Positions 53,410 through 62,555 of a stretch of 64,000 nucleotides of DNA are shown here, piece after piece. A model generated the notes under the pieces. The model made no database searches and was not told the origin of the DNA. It was given only the letters and a program-made list of their open reading frames with translations. The stretch's first letter is position 1, and each line of letters opens with the position of its first letter. The position numbers and the translations under genes are program-made. Source of the DNA: Halanaerobacter jeridensis (GTDB lineage Bacteria; Bacillota; Halanaerobiia; Halobacteroidales; Halobacteroidaceae); the NCBI RefSeq assembly GCF_016908315.1, contig NZ_JAFBDQ010000008.1:1-64000 (forward strand), given 5' to 3'.

Positions 53410-54510
53410 TTAAAATCTTTGCGTTTTATACAACAATCCAATCCCTACAATCATGAAGATGATATTCTGCAGCCAGGCACCTAACCACGGTGTTAAATTA
53501 CCACTCTGCCCTAAAGCAGAACCAACTGTCATCATCGTATAATAAATAAAGATCACAATAATACTTAATCCTAAGCCGATTGAAGAGCCGGAACGATTAG
53601 GTTGTAAGCCCAATGGTGCGCCTACTAGAGCAAAAATAAAACAAGCAAAAGGAATCGAATAACGTTGATGATAAGTAACCTTTAATTTCTTAACATTCTG
53701 CCCTTCTTGTTCTAATAATTCAATATGCTTTCCTAATTCTTTTAGACTCATCTCTTCTGGTTCTTTTTGCCGTCTTGAAATTTGCTCAGGATCTCTATTT
53801 AATCTATTCTTCATATTCATCTTAGTGAATTTAGTTTGTGGAACTCGTCCTTCTTTAGTAATTGTATAACTTACACCATTCATGAATACCCATTTGCTAT
53901 CCAGCCATTTAGCCTTTTCAGCCTGAATAATATTAACTAATTTACCGTCTTCATAATTTTGCAGGGTCACTTCATTTAAAGTCTGCGTCTCTCCATCAAA
54001 TTTACTAGCAGTTAAAACAAAGTCTAACTTCCCTGTTGCACTATCAACCGGAGCTATGCGCAAATTTTGCTGGGTTTTAGGTTTGGTTTCACCATGTTTC
54101 ATCTTCCAGACTATCTCTTCATAGAGATTAGTACTTTTAGGAACTAAGGTATCATTCAGCCAAATAGTTAAACCACTGATTAAAAGGGCTACAACTAAAA
54201 CTGGAATTACTAATCTCATAAAACTAACTCCGCCAGCTTTTAAAGCAGTAATCTCACTATCTCCGGATAAACGACCAAAAGCTAATAAAGAAGCTAATAA
54301 CATGGACATCGGAAAAGTCCAGACTACAATTTGAGGTAAGCTTAAAAAGAATAATTTAACTGTAGTAATAATCGGTAACCCATACTCCATCATTAATTTA
54401 GCTAAGCTAATTAATACATCAGAACCGACAAAAATACTAGTAAAAGCAAACACACCAAATAAAAAAGGTTGAATTAACTCCTTCAATATATAGCGATAAA
54501 CAATCTTCAT
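53410..54510 (-). CDS. lptF: LPS export permease LptF/LptG family
   Basis: A 366-residue inner-membrane permease of the YjgP/YjgQ family, part of the LptB2FG extractor that pulls LPS out of the inner membrane. It has three N-terminal hydrophobic segments, with YILKELIQPFLFGVFAF at the start and MSMLLASLLAFGRLSGDSEITALKA-like coupling helix after the second. A periplasmic beta-jellyroll domain (about 125-265) and three C-terminal segments follow. Only one such permease is encoded here, not the usual LptF/LptG pair; LptG may lie elsewhere, or the protein may act as a homodimer. ATG at 54510 follows GAGGTG. Confidence 0.9.
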   Translation of the reverse strand: MKIVYRYILKELIQPFLFGVFAFTSIFVGSDVLISLAKLMMEYGLPIITTVKLFFLSLPQIVVWTFPMSMLLASLLAFGRLSGDSEITALKAGGVSFMRLVIPVLVVALLISGLTIWLNDTLVPKSTNLYEEIVWKMKHGETKPKTQQNLRIAPVDSATGKLDFVLTASKFDGETQTLNEVTLQNYEDGKLVNIIQAEKAKWLDSKWVFMNGVSYTITKEGRVPQTKFTKMNMKNRLNRDPEQISRRQKEPEEMSLKELGKHIELLEQEGQNVKKLKVTYHQRYSIPFACFIFALVGAPLGLQPNRSGSSIGLGLSIIVIFIYYTMMTVGSALGQSGNLTPWLGAWLQNIIFMIVGIGLLYKTQRF

Positions 54511-54520
54511 TAATTGCACC

Positions 54521-55237
54521 TCACATTTGAAATTTATCTCCCAAATAAAACTCTTTAGCTATTTCACTATTCGCTATTTCATCAGATGTCCCTGATAAGA
54601 GAATTTCTCCTTCATGCATAATATAAGCGCGGTCAGTAATAGCTAATGTTTCTCGAACACTATGGTCAGTAACTAAAACTCCTAAGCCTCTGTTTTTTAG
54701 ATGAGACACAATATCCTGAATATCATTCACAGCAATTGGATCTACTCCTGCAAAAGGCTCATCTAATAATATATAATCAGGGTCAGTTGCCAAAGAACGA
54801 GCAATCTCTACTCTTCTTCTTTCTCCTCCTGATAACATATAGCCCTTTTGGTCGCGCAAGTTCTTAATATCAAACTCTTCTAATAGTTCTTCTACAATCT
54901 CTTGGTCATCTTCTGGTCGGTCAATCATTTCTAAAATAGCCATGATATTCTCTTCAACTGTTAACTTCCGAAAAACAGAAGCCTCCTGGGCCAAATACCC
55001 AATCCCCCGCTGCGCTCGTTTATGCATTGGCAGTTTAGTAATATCATGATGATCCAGTTTAACTTGACCTGAATTAGGTCGAATCAATCCTACTATCATA
55101 TAAAAGGTAGTCGTCTTTCCTGCCCCATTGGGACCTAAAATACCAACTATTTCTCCTTTATCAACAGTAAAATTAACTCCATCTACTACATTTTTATTAT
55201 CATAAGTTTTAACCAAATTAGATGCTTTAATCGGCAT
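54521..55237 (-). CDS. lptB: LPS export ATP-binding protein LptB
   Basis: A 238-residue ABC ATPase. Walker A GPNGAGKTT, Q-loop GYLAQEASVFRKLTV, signature YMLSGGERRRVEIARS, Walker B YILLDEPFAGVDP and the switch VTDHSVRE are all intact. RQ-loop sequence LAQEASVFRKLT is characteristic of LptB. ATG at 55237 lies 6-8 bases after GCAGGGTG and overlaps the lptA end by 11 bases. It powers the LptF permease directly downstream, whose start follows 10 bases after its stop. Confidence 0.94.
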   Translation of the reverse strand: MPIKASNLVKTYDNKNVVDGVNFTVDKGEIVGILGPNGAGKTTTFYMIVGLIRPNSGQVKLDHHDITKLPMHKRAQRGIGYLAQEASVFRKLTVEENIMAILEMIDRPEDDQEIVEELLEEFDIKNLRDQKGYMLSGGERRRVEIARSLATDPDYILLDEPFAGVDPIAVNDIQDIVSHLKNRGLGVLVTDHSVRETLAITDRAYIMHEGEILLSGTSDEIANSEIAKEFYLGDKFQM

Positions 55238-55883
55238 TTTGATCACCCTGCTTTTGATTAGCGTTAGGCACTATCAAAGTAGTGCGCCCTTCCGCCTTAA
55301 TCTTATTAGTTTCTAAATCAATCGTCATCTTTTCTGCCGTCATACGCCGCTCACCTTTATGAGCTACTACATTACCTGTTAATATTGCTTCTTCTTTGGC
55401 TCGGTCATAACTTAAGTGTTCAGCTTCAGCAGTAATTGCTTCTTTTTTATTTTCCAAGTAAACTTGGTCATTAACTGTTAATTTTCCTGTTTGCAAATCA
55501 AATCTAAACTTCTCTCCTTGAATCAACATTTCTTCTGTTTTATATTGCGGACTGCCCGTTAAAATTCCAATTTCAGTCTGACTATTTAACTGCAGGTGCT
55601 GGGCCGTTAAAGTTCGTCCCAATTGATTGACTACTACATTACCTTCAGCTTCAATCATCTGCAGTTCTTGTTGAGCAGTCAATTTATCCGCTTTTAATTT
55701 AATATTACCACGGCTAAATTCAACATTTCCAATTGCAATCACTTCAGCATTACTATCATCAATTAATAATTCATCAGCCGTCAATTCCAAATCAGGATTC
55801 GTCTTAGCTACTGCTGCAGTACTCAAAGCTACTAAAACTAAAACACTTAGAGCTAATACTGCAATTTTACTTTTATTTCTCAT
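55227..55883 (-). CDS. lptA: Periplasmic LPS bridge protein LptA
   Basis: A 218-residue OstA-like protein. After the signal peptide (1-26, ending AVA) come repeated jellyroll strands: LELTADELLIDDSNAEVIA, GNVEFSRGNIKLKADKLTA, AEGNVVVNQLGRTLTAQHL, LTGNVVAHKGERRMTAEKM. It should form the filament that carries LPS from LptC to LptD. It is longer than E. coli LptA (185 residues). The start overlaps the lptC end by 11 bases. Gene order lptC-lptA-lptB matches proteobacteria. Confidence 0.92.
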   Translation of the reverse strand: MRNKSKIAVLALSVLVLVALSTAAVAKTNPDLELTADELLIDDSNAEVIAIGNVEFSRGNIKLKADKLTAQQELQMIEAEGNVVVNQLGRTLTAQHLQLNSQTEIGILTGSPQYKTEEMLIQGEKFRFDLQTGKLTVNDQVYLENKKEAITAEAEHLSYDRAKEEAILTGNVVAHKGERRMTAEKMTIDLETNKIKAEGRTTLIVPNANQKQGDQNAD

Positions 55884-56466
55884 TTATATCATCCTCTTTT
55901 TGAGAAGTTACCTGCACATTTTCCAAAACACGTAATCGGCTTAAATCAATCTGACTAATAAATTTTTCTCCTCGTACTTCTAAACCACTCTGCTTTAATA
56001 ATATATCACCACGACCTATTAGTTCATTCTTAGCTTGATTCCAATTTAATCGATTAGCCTTAATTACTTTAGCTCCACTCTTAATAGTTACTGGGCCCTG
56101 TAAAGATAAAAAGCCAGTCTTAGTATCTAAAGTACCCTCTTTAGCACTCAAACTAATCACTTGCTCTTCTTGTTGATAGACCTCTGCTGTTACTTGACGC
56201 AGCTTAGTCTGCCCAGAATTAGAAAAGTGTTCTATCGCATCAGCTTTTAACTCCCACTTCGTTGTCTCATCTTGGCTATAAAGAGTCATTGCTGCTCCTT
56301 TTAACTCTGCTTCAGCATCCATCTGCTCTTGTTCTTGCTCCTGCCTCTGTTCAGCAGTCTGCTGTTGTTGCTCAGATTCAGGAGTAGATTGACTAGTGAA
56401 AATAAAATATCCAGTAATTAATAAAATAATAATAAGTGCAAATATAATTGTTTTTTTCTTAGTCAT
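55873..56466 (-). CDS. lptC: LPS export component LptC
   Basis: A 197-residue bitopic protein. One N-terminal membrane segment (about 6-25; TIIFALIIILLITGYFIF) precedes a Gln/Glu-rich linker (near 30-50) and a jellyroll domain (TKWELKADAIEHFSNSGQT, LDTKTGFLSLQGPVTIKSG, GLEVRGEKFISQIDLSRL). It hands LPS from the LptB2F complex to LptA. The polyglutamine/glutamate linker is longer than usual. The ATG at 56466 follows GAGGGCGG; an upstream in-frame start would run far into the acyltransferase gene. It overlaps that gene's end by 8 bases. Confidence 0.9.
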   Translation of the reverse strand: MTKKKTIIFALIIILLITGYFIFTSQSTPESEQQQQTAEQRQEQEQEQMDAEAELKGAAMTLYSQDETTKWELKADAIEHFSNSGQTKLRQVTAEVYQQEEQVISLSAKEGTLDTKTGFLSLQGPVTIKSGAKVIKANRLNWNQAKNELIGRGDILLKQSGLEVRGEKFISQIDLSRLRVLENVQVTSQKEDDINEK

Positions 56467-57337
56467 TTCTACCGCCCTCAATCTTAGTCTTCCATCTGCG
56501 GTGAACCCACAGCCATTGACTAGGATAATCACGAATTACAGCCTCTAAAGATGTAGTTAACTGCTGTAACACATCTCGCTGTTCTTCTAACGGTGCATCT
56601 TTAGCAATCTCTAACGGTTCTTTAACAATCAAACGATAATCATTAAATCCTTCCCGAACTAGATAAATAGGAACAATATAAGAATTGCTGCGTTGGGCTA
56701 ATTTTACAGGTCCTAAAGGAGTAGAAGCAGGTCGGTCAAAAAACTGCATAAATTCTCCATCTTGATGGGCATCTTGGTCACCTAAAATCAATAAAAATTT
56801 CTGACGTAGTAAAGCTTTTAAAGCCTTTTTGATCTCACTGCGGTTAAAGACCTCTGCCCCTTTACTCTGTCTAATCTTCATCACTTCTTCATAAATATAA
56901 TCATTCTTATAGTCCCGAGCAATAGCAGTAATCGGATAACCCACAGCAGATAAATAAACACCTAATAACTCCCAGTTACCAAAATGGCCCGTAAATAACA
57001 CTGCCCCTTTTTCACTCTGATAAATTTCCTTTAAATATTCTTCACCTTCAACAGTAACATTCTCTTTTAGCTCAGTCAAACTTTTCTGCTCTAATTGTAA
57101 GATCTCAACAAATTTAAGGGCCAAGTCTTGAAAGACCTCTTTAGCTAATTCCTGGGCACGACTATCACTAACATTTAAAGAGCTTTTAATATTTTTCACT
57201 GCTAGCTCTCTTCGTTCTTTAACCACATAATATAATAAACTCCCTAAACCATGGGCCAAATAATAATTGATCCGCTCGGGAATTAAATTTATTATAAATT
57301 TAAAAATCTTAAAAAATATATAAGTAACCTGCTCCAT
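56459..57337 (-). CDS. Lipid A acyltransferase, LpxL/HtrB family
   Basis: A 292-residue membrane-associated acyltransferase that adds secondary acyl chains to Kdo-lipid A. The catalytic motif is LFTGHFGNWELLG (H-x4-E), followed by ARDYKNDYIYEEVMKIRQSKG, a family block, and LGDQDAHQDGEFMQFFDRPA with the second conserved motif. One hydrophobic anchor lies near the N-terminus. I start at the ATG at 57337, with AGGAGTG upstream; a TTG seven codons earlier is less likely. It could be LpxL or LpxM; position does not decide. It is coupled to lptC. Confidence 0.9.
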   Translation of the reverse strand: MEQVTYIFFKIFKFIINLIPERINYYLAHGLGSLLYYVVKERRELAVKNIKSSLNVSDSRAQELAKEVFQDLALKFVEILQLEQKSLTELKENVTVEGEEYLKEIYQSEKGAVLFTGHFGNWELLGVYLSAVGYPITAIARDYKNDYIYEEVMKIRQSKGAEVFNRSEIKKALKALLRQKFLLILGDQDAHQDGEFMQFFDRPASTPLGPVKLAQRSNSYIVPIYLVREGFNDYRLIVKEPLEIAKDAPLEEQRDVLQQLTTSLEAVIRDYPSQWLWVHRRWKTKIEGGRND

Positions 57338-57360
57338 TACCTTCACTCCTTCTAACAAAA

Positions 57361-57858
57361 TTATTGCTCTTGAGCATTAAGAATCAGCTCAATGGCTTCT
57401 CTAACTGCTCCTTCACCACCAGCTTTATCCGTCACATAATCAACTGCTTCTTTCACTGCCTGCATCCCATTAGCCACACTAAAAGATAGTCCCACTCGCT
57501 CTAAAATTTCTAAGTCATTTAAATCATCACCAATATAAGCAACATTCTCTTGACTAATCTCATATTTAGCCAATAAATCATCAAATACAGCTAATTTATC
57601 TTTGATATTTTGATGTACTTCACTAATTTCTAATTCACCAGCTCTACGTTCGACTAATTTGGATTCACGTCCTGTAATAATAGCAGTCTTAATCCCTGCC
57701 TCTTGGGCTAACTTAATCCCCATTCCATCATGAACGTGAAAGAACTTGAACTCTTCGCCATCATTTCCTAGTACAATTCGTCCATCAGTTAATACACCAT
57801 CTACATCAGTAATAAATAATTTTATTTCTTTTGCTTGAGAATCTAATTTAGGATTCAT
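57361..57858 (-). CDS. kdsC: 3-deoxy-D-manno-octulosonate 8-phosphate phosphatase
   Basis: A HAD-superfamily phosphatase of 165 residues that turns Kdo-8-phosphate into Kdo. FITDVDGVLTDGRIV carries the DxD nucleophile pair. FFHVHDGMGIKLAQ, AIITGRESKLVERR, YIGDDLNDLEIL and SVANGMQAVKEAV follow in KdsC order. The ATG at 57858 is preceded by the strong site GGAGGT. The frame stays open for 34 more codons upstream but runs into a repeat-like non-coding stretch, so I reject that longer start. It is followed 23 bases on by the lpxL-type gene. Confidence 0.93.
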   Translation of the reverse strand: MNPKLDSQAKEIKLFITDVDGVLTDGRIVLGNDGEEFKFFHVHDGMGIKLAQEAGIKTAIITGRESKLVERRAGELEISEVHQNIKDKLAVFDDLLAKYEISQENVAYIGDDLNDLEILERVGLSFSVANGMQAVKEAVDYVTDKAGGEGAVREAIELILNAQEQ

Positions 57859-58020
57859 AGATTTTACCTCCGTTTTAAAATCAATTCTAAAATCACTTAG
57901 CTTCGCTCTTGTTGACCCCTCCGGGTTTTTATAGTGCGAAAAACCCTTCGTGTAGCCCACAACGCTCTACTTAGAGCAAATAAAGTGCGCAATCTACATG
58001 CATTGTTTTTTGCTTGGGTG
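57859..58020. other. Spacer between kdsD and kdsC with hairpins
   Basis: It contains the 8-bp inverted repeat GGGTTTTT/AAAAACCC (57923-57930 and 57939-57946) and a small GCTCT/AGAGC hairpin near 57973. No T run follows either on the minus strand. The sequence looks like a dispersed repeat, higher in GC than its surroundings. Confidence 0.5.
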
Positions 58021-59001
58021 CTATAATACTCCTGCTTTCAACAGATCTTGGAAATTAATTAATCCAATTGGGTGATCTTCTTCATCAACTATTGGTAAAT
58101 CATTAATCTCTTTATCCTGCATAATCTTTAGTGCTTCTGCTGCTAATTTATCGCTGGTAATCCGGACGGGATCTTTAGTCATTAATTCTCGCACCGGTCG
58201 GGTTAATAAATCAGCTGATTTCTCTAACTGACGTCTGATATCACCATCAGCTATAATCCCTACTAATTCCTCTGACTCATCAACTACACTCGCTGCTCCC
58301 ATCCGCGTAGAAGTCATCTTAAATAAGGTTTCTTTTAAAGTAGTCTCTTGGTCCACTACTGGATTTCGCTCTCGAACATGCATTACATCATCAACAGTCA
58401 ACAATAATCTCTTACCTAAACTACCGCCGGGATGATATAAAGCAAAATCCTCTGGTTCAAAGTCCCGCACTGCTACTAAAGCCATAGCTAAAGAATCTCC
58501 TAAAGCTAAAGCAGCTGTTGTACTAGCCGTCGGGGCCAAATCCATCGGGCATGCTTCTTCTTTGACACCACTATCTAATACATAATCAGCATTTTCAGCC
58601 ATAGTGGAATCTAAACTACCAGTAATCGCAATAATTTGCGCTCCAATACGCTTGACTACAGGAAGTATATTTAACACTTCATCTGTTTCCCCACTATTAG
58701 AGATAGCAATTACGATATCTTCTTCTTGCACCATTCCTAAATCACCATGAATTGCTTCAGCAGGATGGAGAAAGAAAGAAGGAGTGCCCGTACTTGATAA
58801 AGTTGCAGCCAACTTTTCAGCAATAAAACCAGATTTGCCCATCCCCGTCATTACAATGCGACCTGAGCAATCTAGAATAGCATGTACTATCTCTACGAAT
58901 GTATCGTCAACAGAGCGTTTTAAACTACTAACCGCCTGTGCTTCTATATCTAAGACTTGTTGGCCCTGTTTTTTAATCTGTTCTGCATCTAAGCGATTCA
59001 A
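58021..59001 (-). CDS. kdsD: Arabinose-5-phosphate isomerase
   Basis: Converts ribulose-5-phosphate to arabinose-5-phosphate, the first step to Kdo. A SIS domain (about 35-170) has VMTGMGKSGFIAEKLAATL, FLHPAEAIHGDLGMV and ISNSGETDEVL. Two CBS domains (about 205-325) close the protein, with MTKDPVRITSDKLAAEAL and NDLPIVDEEDHPIGLI. At 326 residues it matches KdsD/KpsF (about 325). The conserved His in AEAIHGDLG is present. ATG at 59001, 20 bases downstream of kdsA. Confidence 0.94.
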   Translation of the reverse strand: MNRLDAEQIKKQGQQVLDIEAQAVSSLKRSVDDTFVEIVHAILDCSGRIVMTGMGKSGFIAEKLAATLSSTGTPSFFLHPAEAIHGDLGMVQEEDIVIAISNSGETDEVLNILPVVKRIGAQIIAITGSLDSTMAENADYVLDSGVKEEACPMDLAPTASTTAALALGDSLAMALVAVRDFEPEDFALYHPGGSLGKRLLLTVDDVMHVRERNPVVDQETTLKETLFKMTSTRMGAASVVDESEELVGIIADGDIRRQLEKSADLLTRPVRELMTKDPVRITSDKLAAEALKIMQDKEINDLPIVDEEDHPIGLINFQDLLKAGVL

Positions 59002-59020
59002 ATTATATCAACCCCTTTTA

Positions 59021-59845
59021 CTACCTTTTCACTATCTTATCTATTTCTTGTGCCTGCTTTAAAATTCCTTTTAAATCTTCTACTCGTACCATATTTGGCC
59101 CATCACATAAGGCGTCATCCGGACAATCATGCACTTCCATAAATAAGGCATCAACACCTGCACCTACTGCTGCCCGAGTTAGATACGGTACATATTCTCG
59201 TTCCCCTGCAGAAGAATCACCATCTCCACCAGGTAACTGTACACTGTGCGTAGCATCAAACACAGCTGGATAACCAGTCTCTCTCATTCGTGGTAAAGAA
59301 CGCATATCTACTACTAGATTATTATAACCAAAAGAAGCACCACGTTCAGTTAATAGAATTCTTTCGTTCCCTGTACTTTCAAGTTTTTCTACTACCTGAT
59401 CAATATCCCACGGTGCTAAGAACTGTCCTTTTTTCACATTTACTACCTTCCCAGTTTCTCCCACTGCTGTTACTAAATCAGTCTGGCGTGATAAGAAAGC
59501 AGGAATCTGAATCATATCTACTACTTCTCCAGCAATCTTAGCCTGTTCTTCAGTATGCACATCAGTTAAAACCGGTACTCCTACTTCATCTTTAACTCGC
59601 TTTAGGATCTCTAAACCTCGTTCTAAACCAGGTCCACGATAGGAATCAATCGAAGATCGATTTGCTTTATCATACGAAGATTTAAACACATAAGGAATTC
59701 CTAATTCATCCGTAATCTTCTTTATCTTTTTAGCCATTGTAATTACATGTTCTTCACTTTCAATCACACAAGGTCCTGACAACAGTACAAATGGATGTCC
59801 TGCCCCAAATTTGACGTCTTCATTTAATACAACTTCTTTTACCAT
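59021..59845 (-). CDS. kdsA: 2-dehydro-3-deoxyphosphooctonate aldolase (Kdo-8-P synthase)
   Basis: Condenses arabinose-5-phosphate with phosphoenolpyruvate. It has [14 protein letters not shown] near the N-terminus, [15 protein letters not shown] with the phosphate-binding Lys, [11 protein letters not shown], and [12 protein letters not shown]. Residues [19 protein letters not shown] near the end match the family. GPCVIESE has the Cys that binds the metal in the metal-dependent class. Length 274, normal. The start is ATG at 59845, after AAAGGGG; a GTG three codons earlier overlaps it. A 161-base gap with repeats lies upstream, so kdsA may begin a sub-transcript. Confidence 0.94.
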   Translation of the reverse strand: MVKEVVLNEDVKFGAGHPFVLLSGPCVIESEEHVITMAKKIKKITDELGIPYVFKSSYDKANRSSIDSYRGPGLERGLEILKRVKDEVGVPVLTDVHTEEQAKIAGEVVDMIQIPAFLSRQTDLVTAVGETGKVVNVKKGQFLAPWDIDQVVEKLESTGNERILLTERGASFGYNNLVVDMRSLPRMRETGYPAVFDATHSVQLPGGDGDSSAGEREYVPYLTRAAVGAGVDALFMEVHDCPDDALCDGPNMVRVEDLKGILKQAQEIDKIVKR

Positions 59846-59859
59846 AATAAACACCCCTT

Positions 59860-60006
59860 TTTAATTGATAATTGTCAATTGATAATGGACAATTAAGTTC
59901 AAGAACGTACAATCAAAATCAAAACCTAGACTTGGCAGTGCCAAGTCTCTACATTATCGTTTCTTGTTTTTTATTTTTTTAATTGTCAATTATCCATTCT
60001 CAATTC
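59860..60006. repeat. Repeat-rich spacer with AATTGTCAATT-type tracts
   Basis: Both ends carry tracts built from AATTGATAATTGTCAATT and AATTGTCAATTATCCATT variants that can pair with each other across the spacer. The kdsB stop codon (TGA in CAATTGAGAATTGAG, minus strand) lies inside one tract. A 9-bp palindromic repeat sits in the middle (59928-59948). Confidence 0.6.
59928..59948. repeat. Small palindromic repeat, copy B
   Basis: AGACTTGGC, AGT, GCCAAGTCT, then CTACA. Compared with 31166-31186 the stem change T to C is matched by A to G on the other arm, so pairing is kept. Confidence 0.65.
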
Positions 60007-60732
60007 TCAATTGCTTTTAATTTTTCGCCTTACCTTTTCCAGGTCTTCTTCCGTATCAACACCAACTACTTGATGTTCGGTCTCTACTACTTTTATTTTA
60101 TAACCATTTTCCAATACTCGCAATTGTTCTAGCGATTCTTTTTTCTCTAACGGTGTCGGTTCTAAATTTGTATACTCTAATAGAAACTTTCTGCGATAAA
60201 CATATAAGCCGATATGTTTATAAAAAGTAATCTCTTCTTCAGTCCGTGGATAAGGTACTAAAGAACGTGAAAAATAAAGCGCAAAATCATCTTTATCAGT
60301 TATTACCTTAACCGAATTAGGGTCTTCTAATTCCGCTTTATCTGTAATTTCATGTTTTAAAGTACTCATTTTAACTGTAGTATCATCTAGCAAAGGTTGC
60401 ACTGCTTGATCAATCATTTTAGGATTTAACAGTGGTTCATCGCCCTGCACATTAACAATTATATCAGAATCTAAATCTTGAGCTACCTCAGCTAATCTAT
60501 CTGTTCCAGTACTATGTTCTTTAGAAGTCATTTCGACTCGACCACCAAAAGATTCTACCTCTTGGTAGACACGTTGGTCATCAGTTGCTACAATCACTTG
60601 GTCTAAATTTTCTGCTTTTCTAACTTGTTCATAGACTCGCTGAATCATTGTCTTACCGCAAATATCTTTTAATACCTTACCCGGTAATCTACTCGAAGCA
60701 TAACGGGCAGGGATAATGGCTGTTACCTTCAT
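60007..60732 (-). CDS. kdsB: CMP-Kdo synthetase
   Basis: Activates Kdo with CTP (3-deoxy-manno-octulosonate cytidylyltransferase). The 241-residue protein has the signature IIPARYASSRLPGKVLKDIC at the N-terminus. VATDDQRVYQEVESFGG, TSKEHSTGTDRLAEVA, VNVQGDEPLL and a YFSRSLVPYPR block follow, all in order. The last residues (RRKIKSN) run into the AATTGAGAATTG repeat that supplies the stop. The start ATG overlaps the lpxK stop by 4 bases. Confidence 0.95.
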   Translation of the reverse strand: MKVTAIIPARYASSRLPGKVLKDICGKTMIQRVYEQVRKAENLDQVIVATDDQRVYQEVESFGGRVEMTSKEHSTGTDRLAEVAQDLDSDIIVNVQGDEPLLNPKMIDQAVQPLLDDTTVKMSTLKHEITDKAELEDPNSVKVITDKDDFALYFSRSLVPYPRTEEEITFYKHIGLYVYRRKFLLEYTNLEPTPLEKKESLEQLRVLENGYKIKVVETEHQVVGVDTEEDLEKVRRKIKSN

Positions 60733-61850
60733 TTTGAAGCCTCCTCTAATTCATCTAACACAGAATCCCAAGTCTCTGCTCCTTCTAAAATCTCCAACTC
60801 AATTCCTAAAGCCTGCACATCAATATCAACATTATTTAGTTCAATTAAATCATTATCCATACTAACTGCATCTTTTTCAGTCGTAATGATTTTGTCCACA
60901 TTGTGGACTGTAGCCAAAGTAAAGAGACGGTTTATTTCGTCTTCATTATAGCTGTGATGATCTTGATAGCGCATCTTCTTAACAATATTAGCCCCTAATT
61001 CTTCTAAGGTCATCTCAAAAGAACGAGGGTTGCCAATTCCCGATACAGCCATAACACGGCTACCTTGAACATCTATGGCCTGACATTGATTAGAAGTTAC
61101 ATTTCTTAAATAAGTTGGTTGATGTTTAGTACTGATAATTTTCAGCTTAGATTTAATTTCTTTAATTTGAGCTTTGATTTTAGCTAACTTCTCTTCCTCA
61201 ACTTGGTCTGCTCTAGTGATAATTACTGTATCTGCTCTCTCTAAACTAGATAATGGTTCACGCAACAATCCTCCCGGTAATAATTCTCCTTCTCCAAAAG
61301 GATGAACTGCATCAATTGCTACTATATCATAATCTCTCTCAACTTGCCAATGTTGAAATCCATCATCTAAAATAATAAAATCAGGCTTAAACCTGGCCCA
61401 AGCATACTTCCCTGTTTTCTGACGTTTAGAGCCTACTATCACTGGAATCGAATCTAAAAACCGAGCTAATAAATAAGGCTCATCTCCTGCTTCATCAGGA
61501 GACATAGTAATCGAGTTACCATCTGAGACTACTCCTATTTCATCATCAAAATCACCTTTGTAACCACGACTTAAAATCACTGAATTATATCCTGCTGCTT
61601 CTAAATCTAGCGCCAGCTTTTTGACAGTAGGTGTTTTACCAGTACCTCCTACAGTTATATTACCAACACTAATTACTGTACAGTCTAAAGACTTTCCTTC
61701 TTTAATTCCCCAATCATAACTTTTTCTTCTAATATAAACTGTAATCCGATAAATCTTAGCCAAAATAGTTAACACTATTAAAATCAAGCCTGGTATTAAC
61801 CCAGTTTTCTCTTTTCTAATTACTTGTACTAAATACTCTTCTATATCCAT
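60729..61850 (-). CDS. lpxK: Tetraacyldisaccharide 4'-kinase
   Basis: Phosphorylates the 4' position of the lipid A disaccharide at the inner membrane. A hydrophobic N-terminal anchor (about 16-36) is followed by the P-loop VISVGNITVGGTGKTPTVKK. LSRGYKGDFDDEIGVVSDG, the Asp-rich FIILDDGFQHWQVERDYDIV and GGLLREPLSSLERADTVIIT are LpxK landmarks. At 373 residues it is a little longer than E. coli LpxK (328), mainly at the termini. It is coupled by single-base and 4-base overlaps to its neighbours. Confidence 0.94.
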   Translation of the reverse strand: MDIEEYLVQVIRKEKTGLIPGLILIVLTILAKIYRITVYIRRKSYDWGIKEGKSLDCTVISVGNITVGGTGKTPTVKKLALDLEAAGYNSVILSRGYKGDFDDEIGVVSDGNSITMSPDEAGDEPYLLARFLDSIPVIVGSKRQKTGKYAWARFKPDFIILDDGFQHWQVERDYDIVAIDAVHPFGEGELLPGGLLREPLSSLERADTVIITRADQVEEEKLAKIKAQIKEIKSKLKIISTKHQPTYLRNVTSNQCQAIDVQGSRVMAVSGIGNPRSFEMTLEELGANIVKKMRYQDHHSYNEDEINRLFTLATVHNVDKIITTEKDAVSMDNDLIELNNVDIDVQALGIELEILEGAETWDSVLDELEEASK

Positions 61851-62497
61851 TACTCATCACCTATGACCTCTTCTGCCCTGTTGATTGTTTGATTAATTTT
61901 GTCTCTAATTAGATCTTGATAGTAATCAACATCCTCAGCATTCTCAGGGGCAATAGTTATTCCTTCTCCAAATACCAAAGCAGCTTTAGTAAATGGAGCA
62001 GGTAGTTTAAATCTATCCCAACTGTTAAATACCTTCTGCGTCTTAAAAGCCACTCCCAGCGGGATAATGATACTATCAGTCTTTTTAGCCAAATAATAAA
62101 TTCCAGCCTTCACCTGCCGCCGCGGTCCCGTCGGACCATCAGTCGTAATCGCTACTTCTTTACCCTGGCGTAACTTCTTAATCAACCGCAGTAAAGAACG
62201 AGTTCCACCCCGACTTGTCGAACCTCTAACTACTTCCCAATCCATTTTATCTAGAACACCAGTTATATATTCACCATCACGACTTTCACTAGCTAAAGTA
62301 ACACAATCTCTAGTCCGTAAATAATAAATCGGCAGCCATAAATGTTCATGCCACACCGCAAAAATAATATTCTTTCCCGCTGCTTTCAGCTCTGCTAATT
62401 TAGCTTCATTCTCTACTGTTAAATTTAAAGAACGGTTAGTTAGCTGCGATAACCAATAAGCTAACTCCGAAATAAAGAATTGCTTCATCTTCTGCAT
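61850..62497 (-). CDS. DUF374 lysophospholipid-acyltransferase-like protein
   Basis: A 215-residue protein. IIFAVWHEHLWLPIYYL gives the H-x4-like motif of this family, with ASESRDGEYI, VVRGSTSRGGTRSLL and the DUF374 signature AITTDGPTGPRRQVKAG following. A hydrophobic PLGVAF strand comes after. DUF374 proteins sit in lipid A operons of many diderms and are thought to transfer acyl chains or Kdo-lipid A parts; the exact reaction is not established here. Its stop overlaps the lpxK start by one base. Confidence 0.88.
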   Translation of the reverse strand: MQKMKQFFISELAYWLSQLTNRSLNLTVENEAKLAELKAAGKNIIFAVWHEHLWLPIYYLRTRDCVTLASESRDGEYITGVLDKMDWEVVRGSTSRGGTRSLLRLIKKLRQGKEVAITTDGPTGPRRQVKAGIYYLAKKTDSIIIPLGVAFKTQKVFNSWDRFKLPAPFTKAALVFGEGITIAPENAEDVDYYQDLIRDKINQTINRAEEVIGDE

Positions 62498-62555
62498 CGA
62501 ATCACCACCTATATTAGCTGTAGGCTATGTGCTAGCCCACAGCTCAAAGCTCCAT

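Noticed and set aside
57859-57960. N-terminal extension of KdsC by 34 residues
   Set aside because: The strong GGAGGT site and ATG at 57858 give a normal KdsC, and the upstream frame lies in hairpin-rich, repeat-like sequence.
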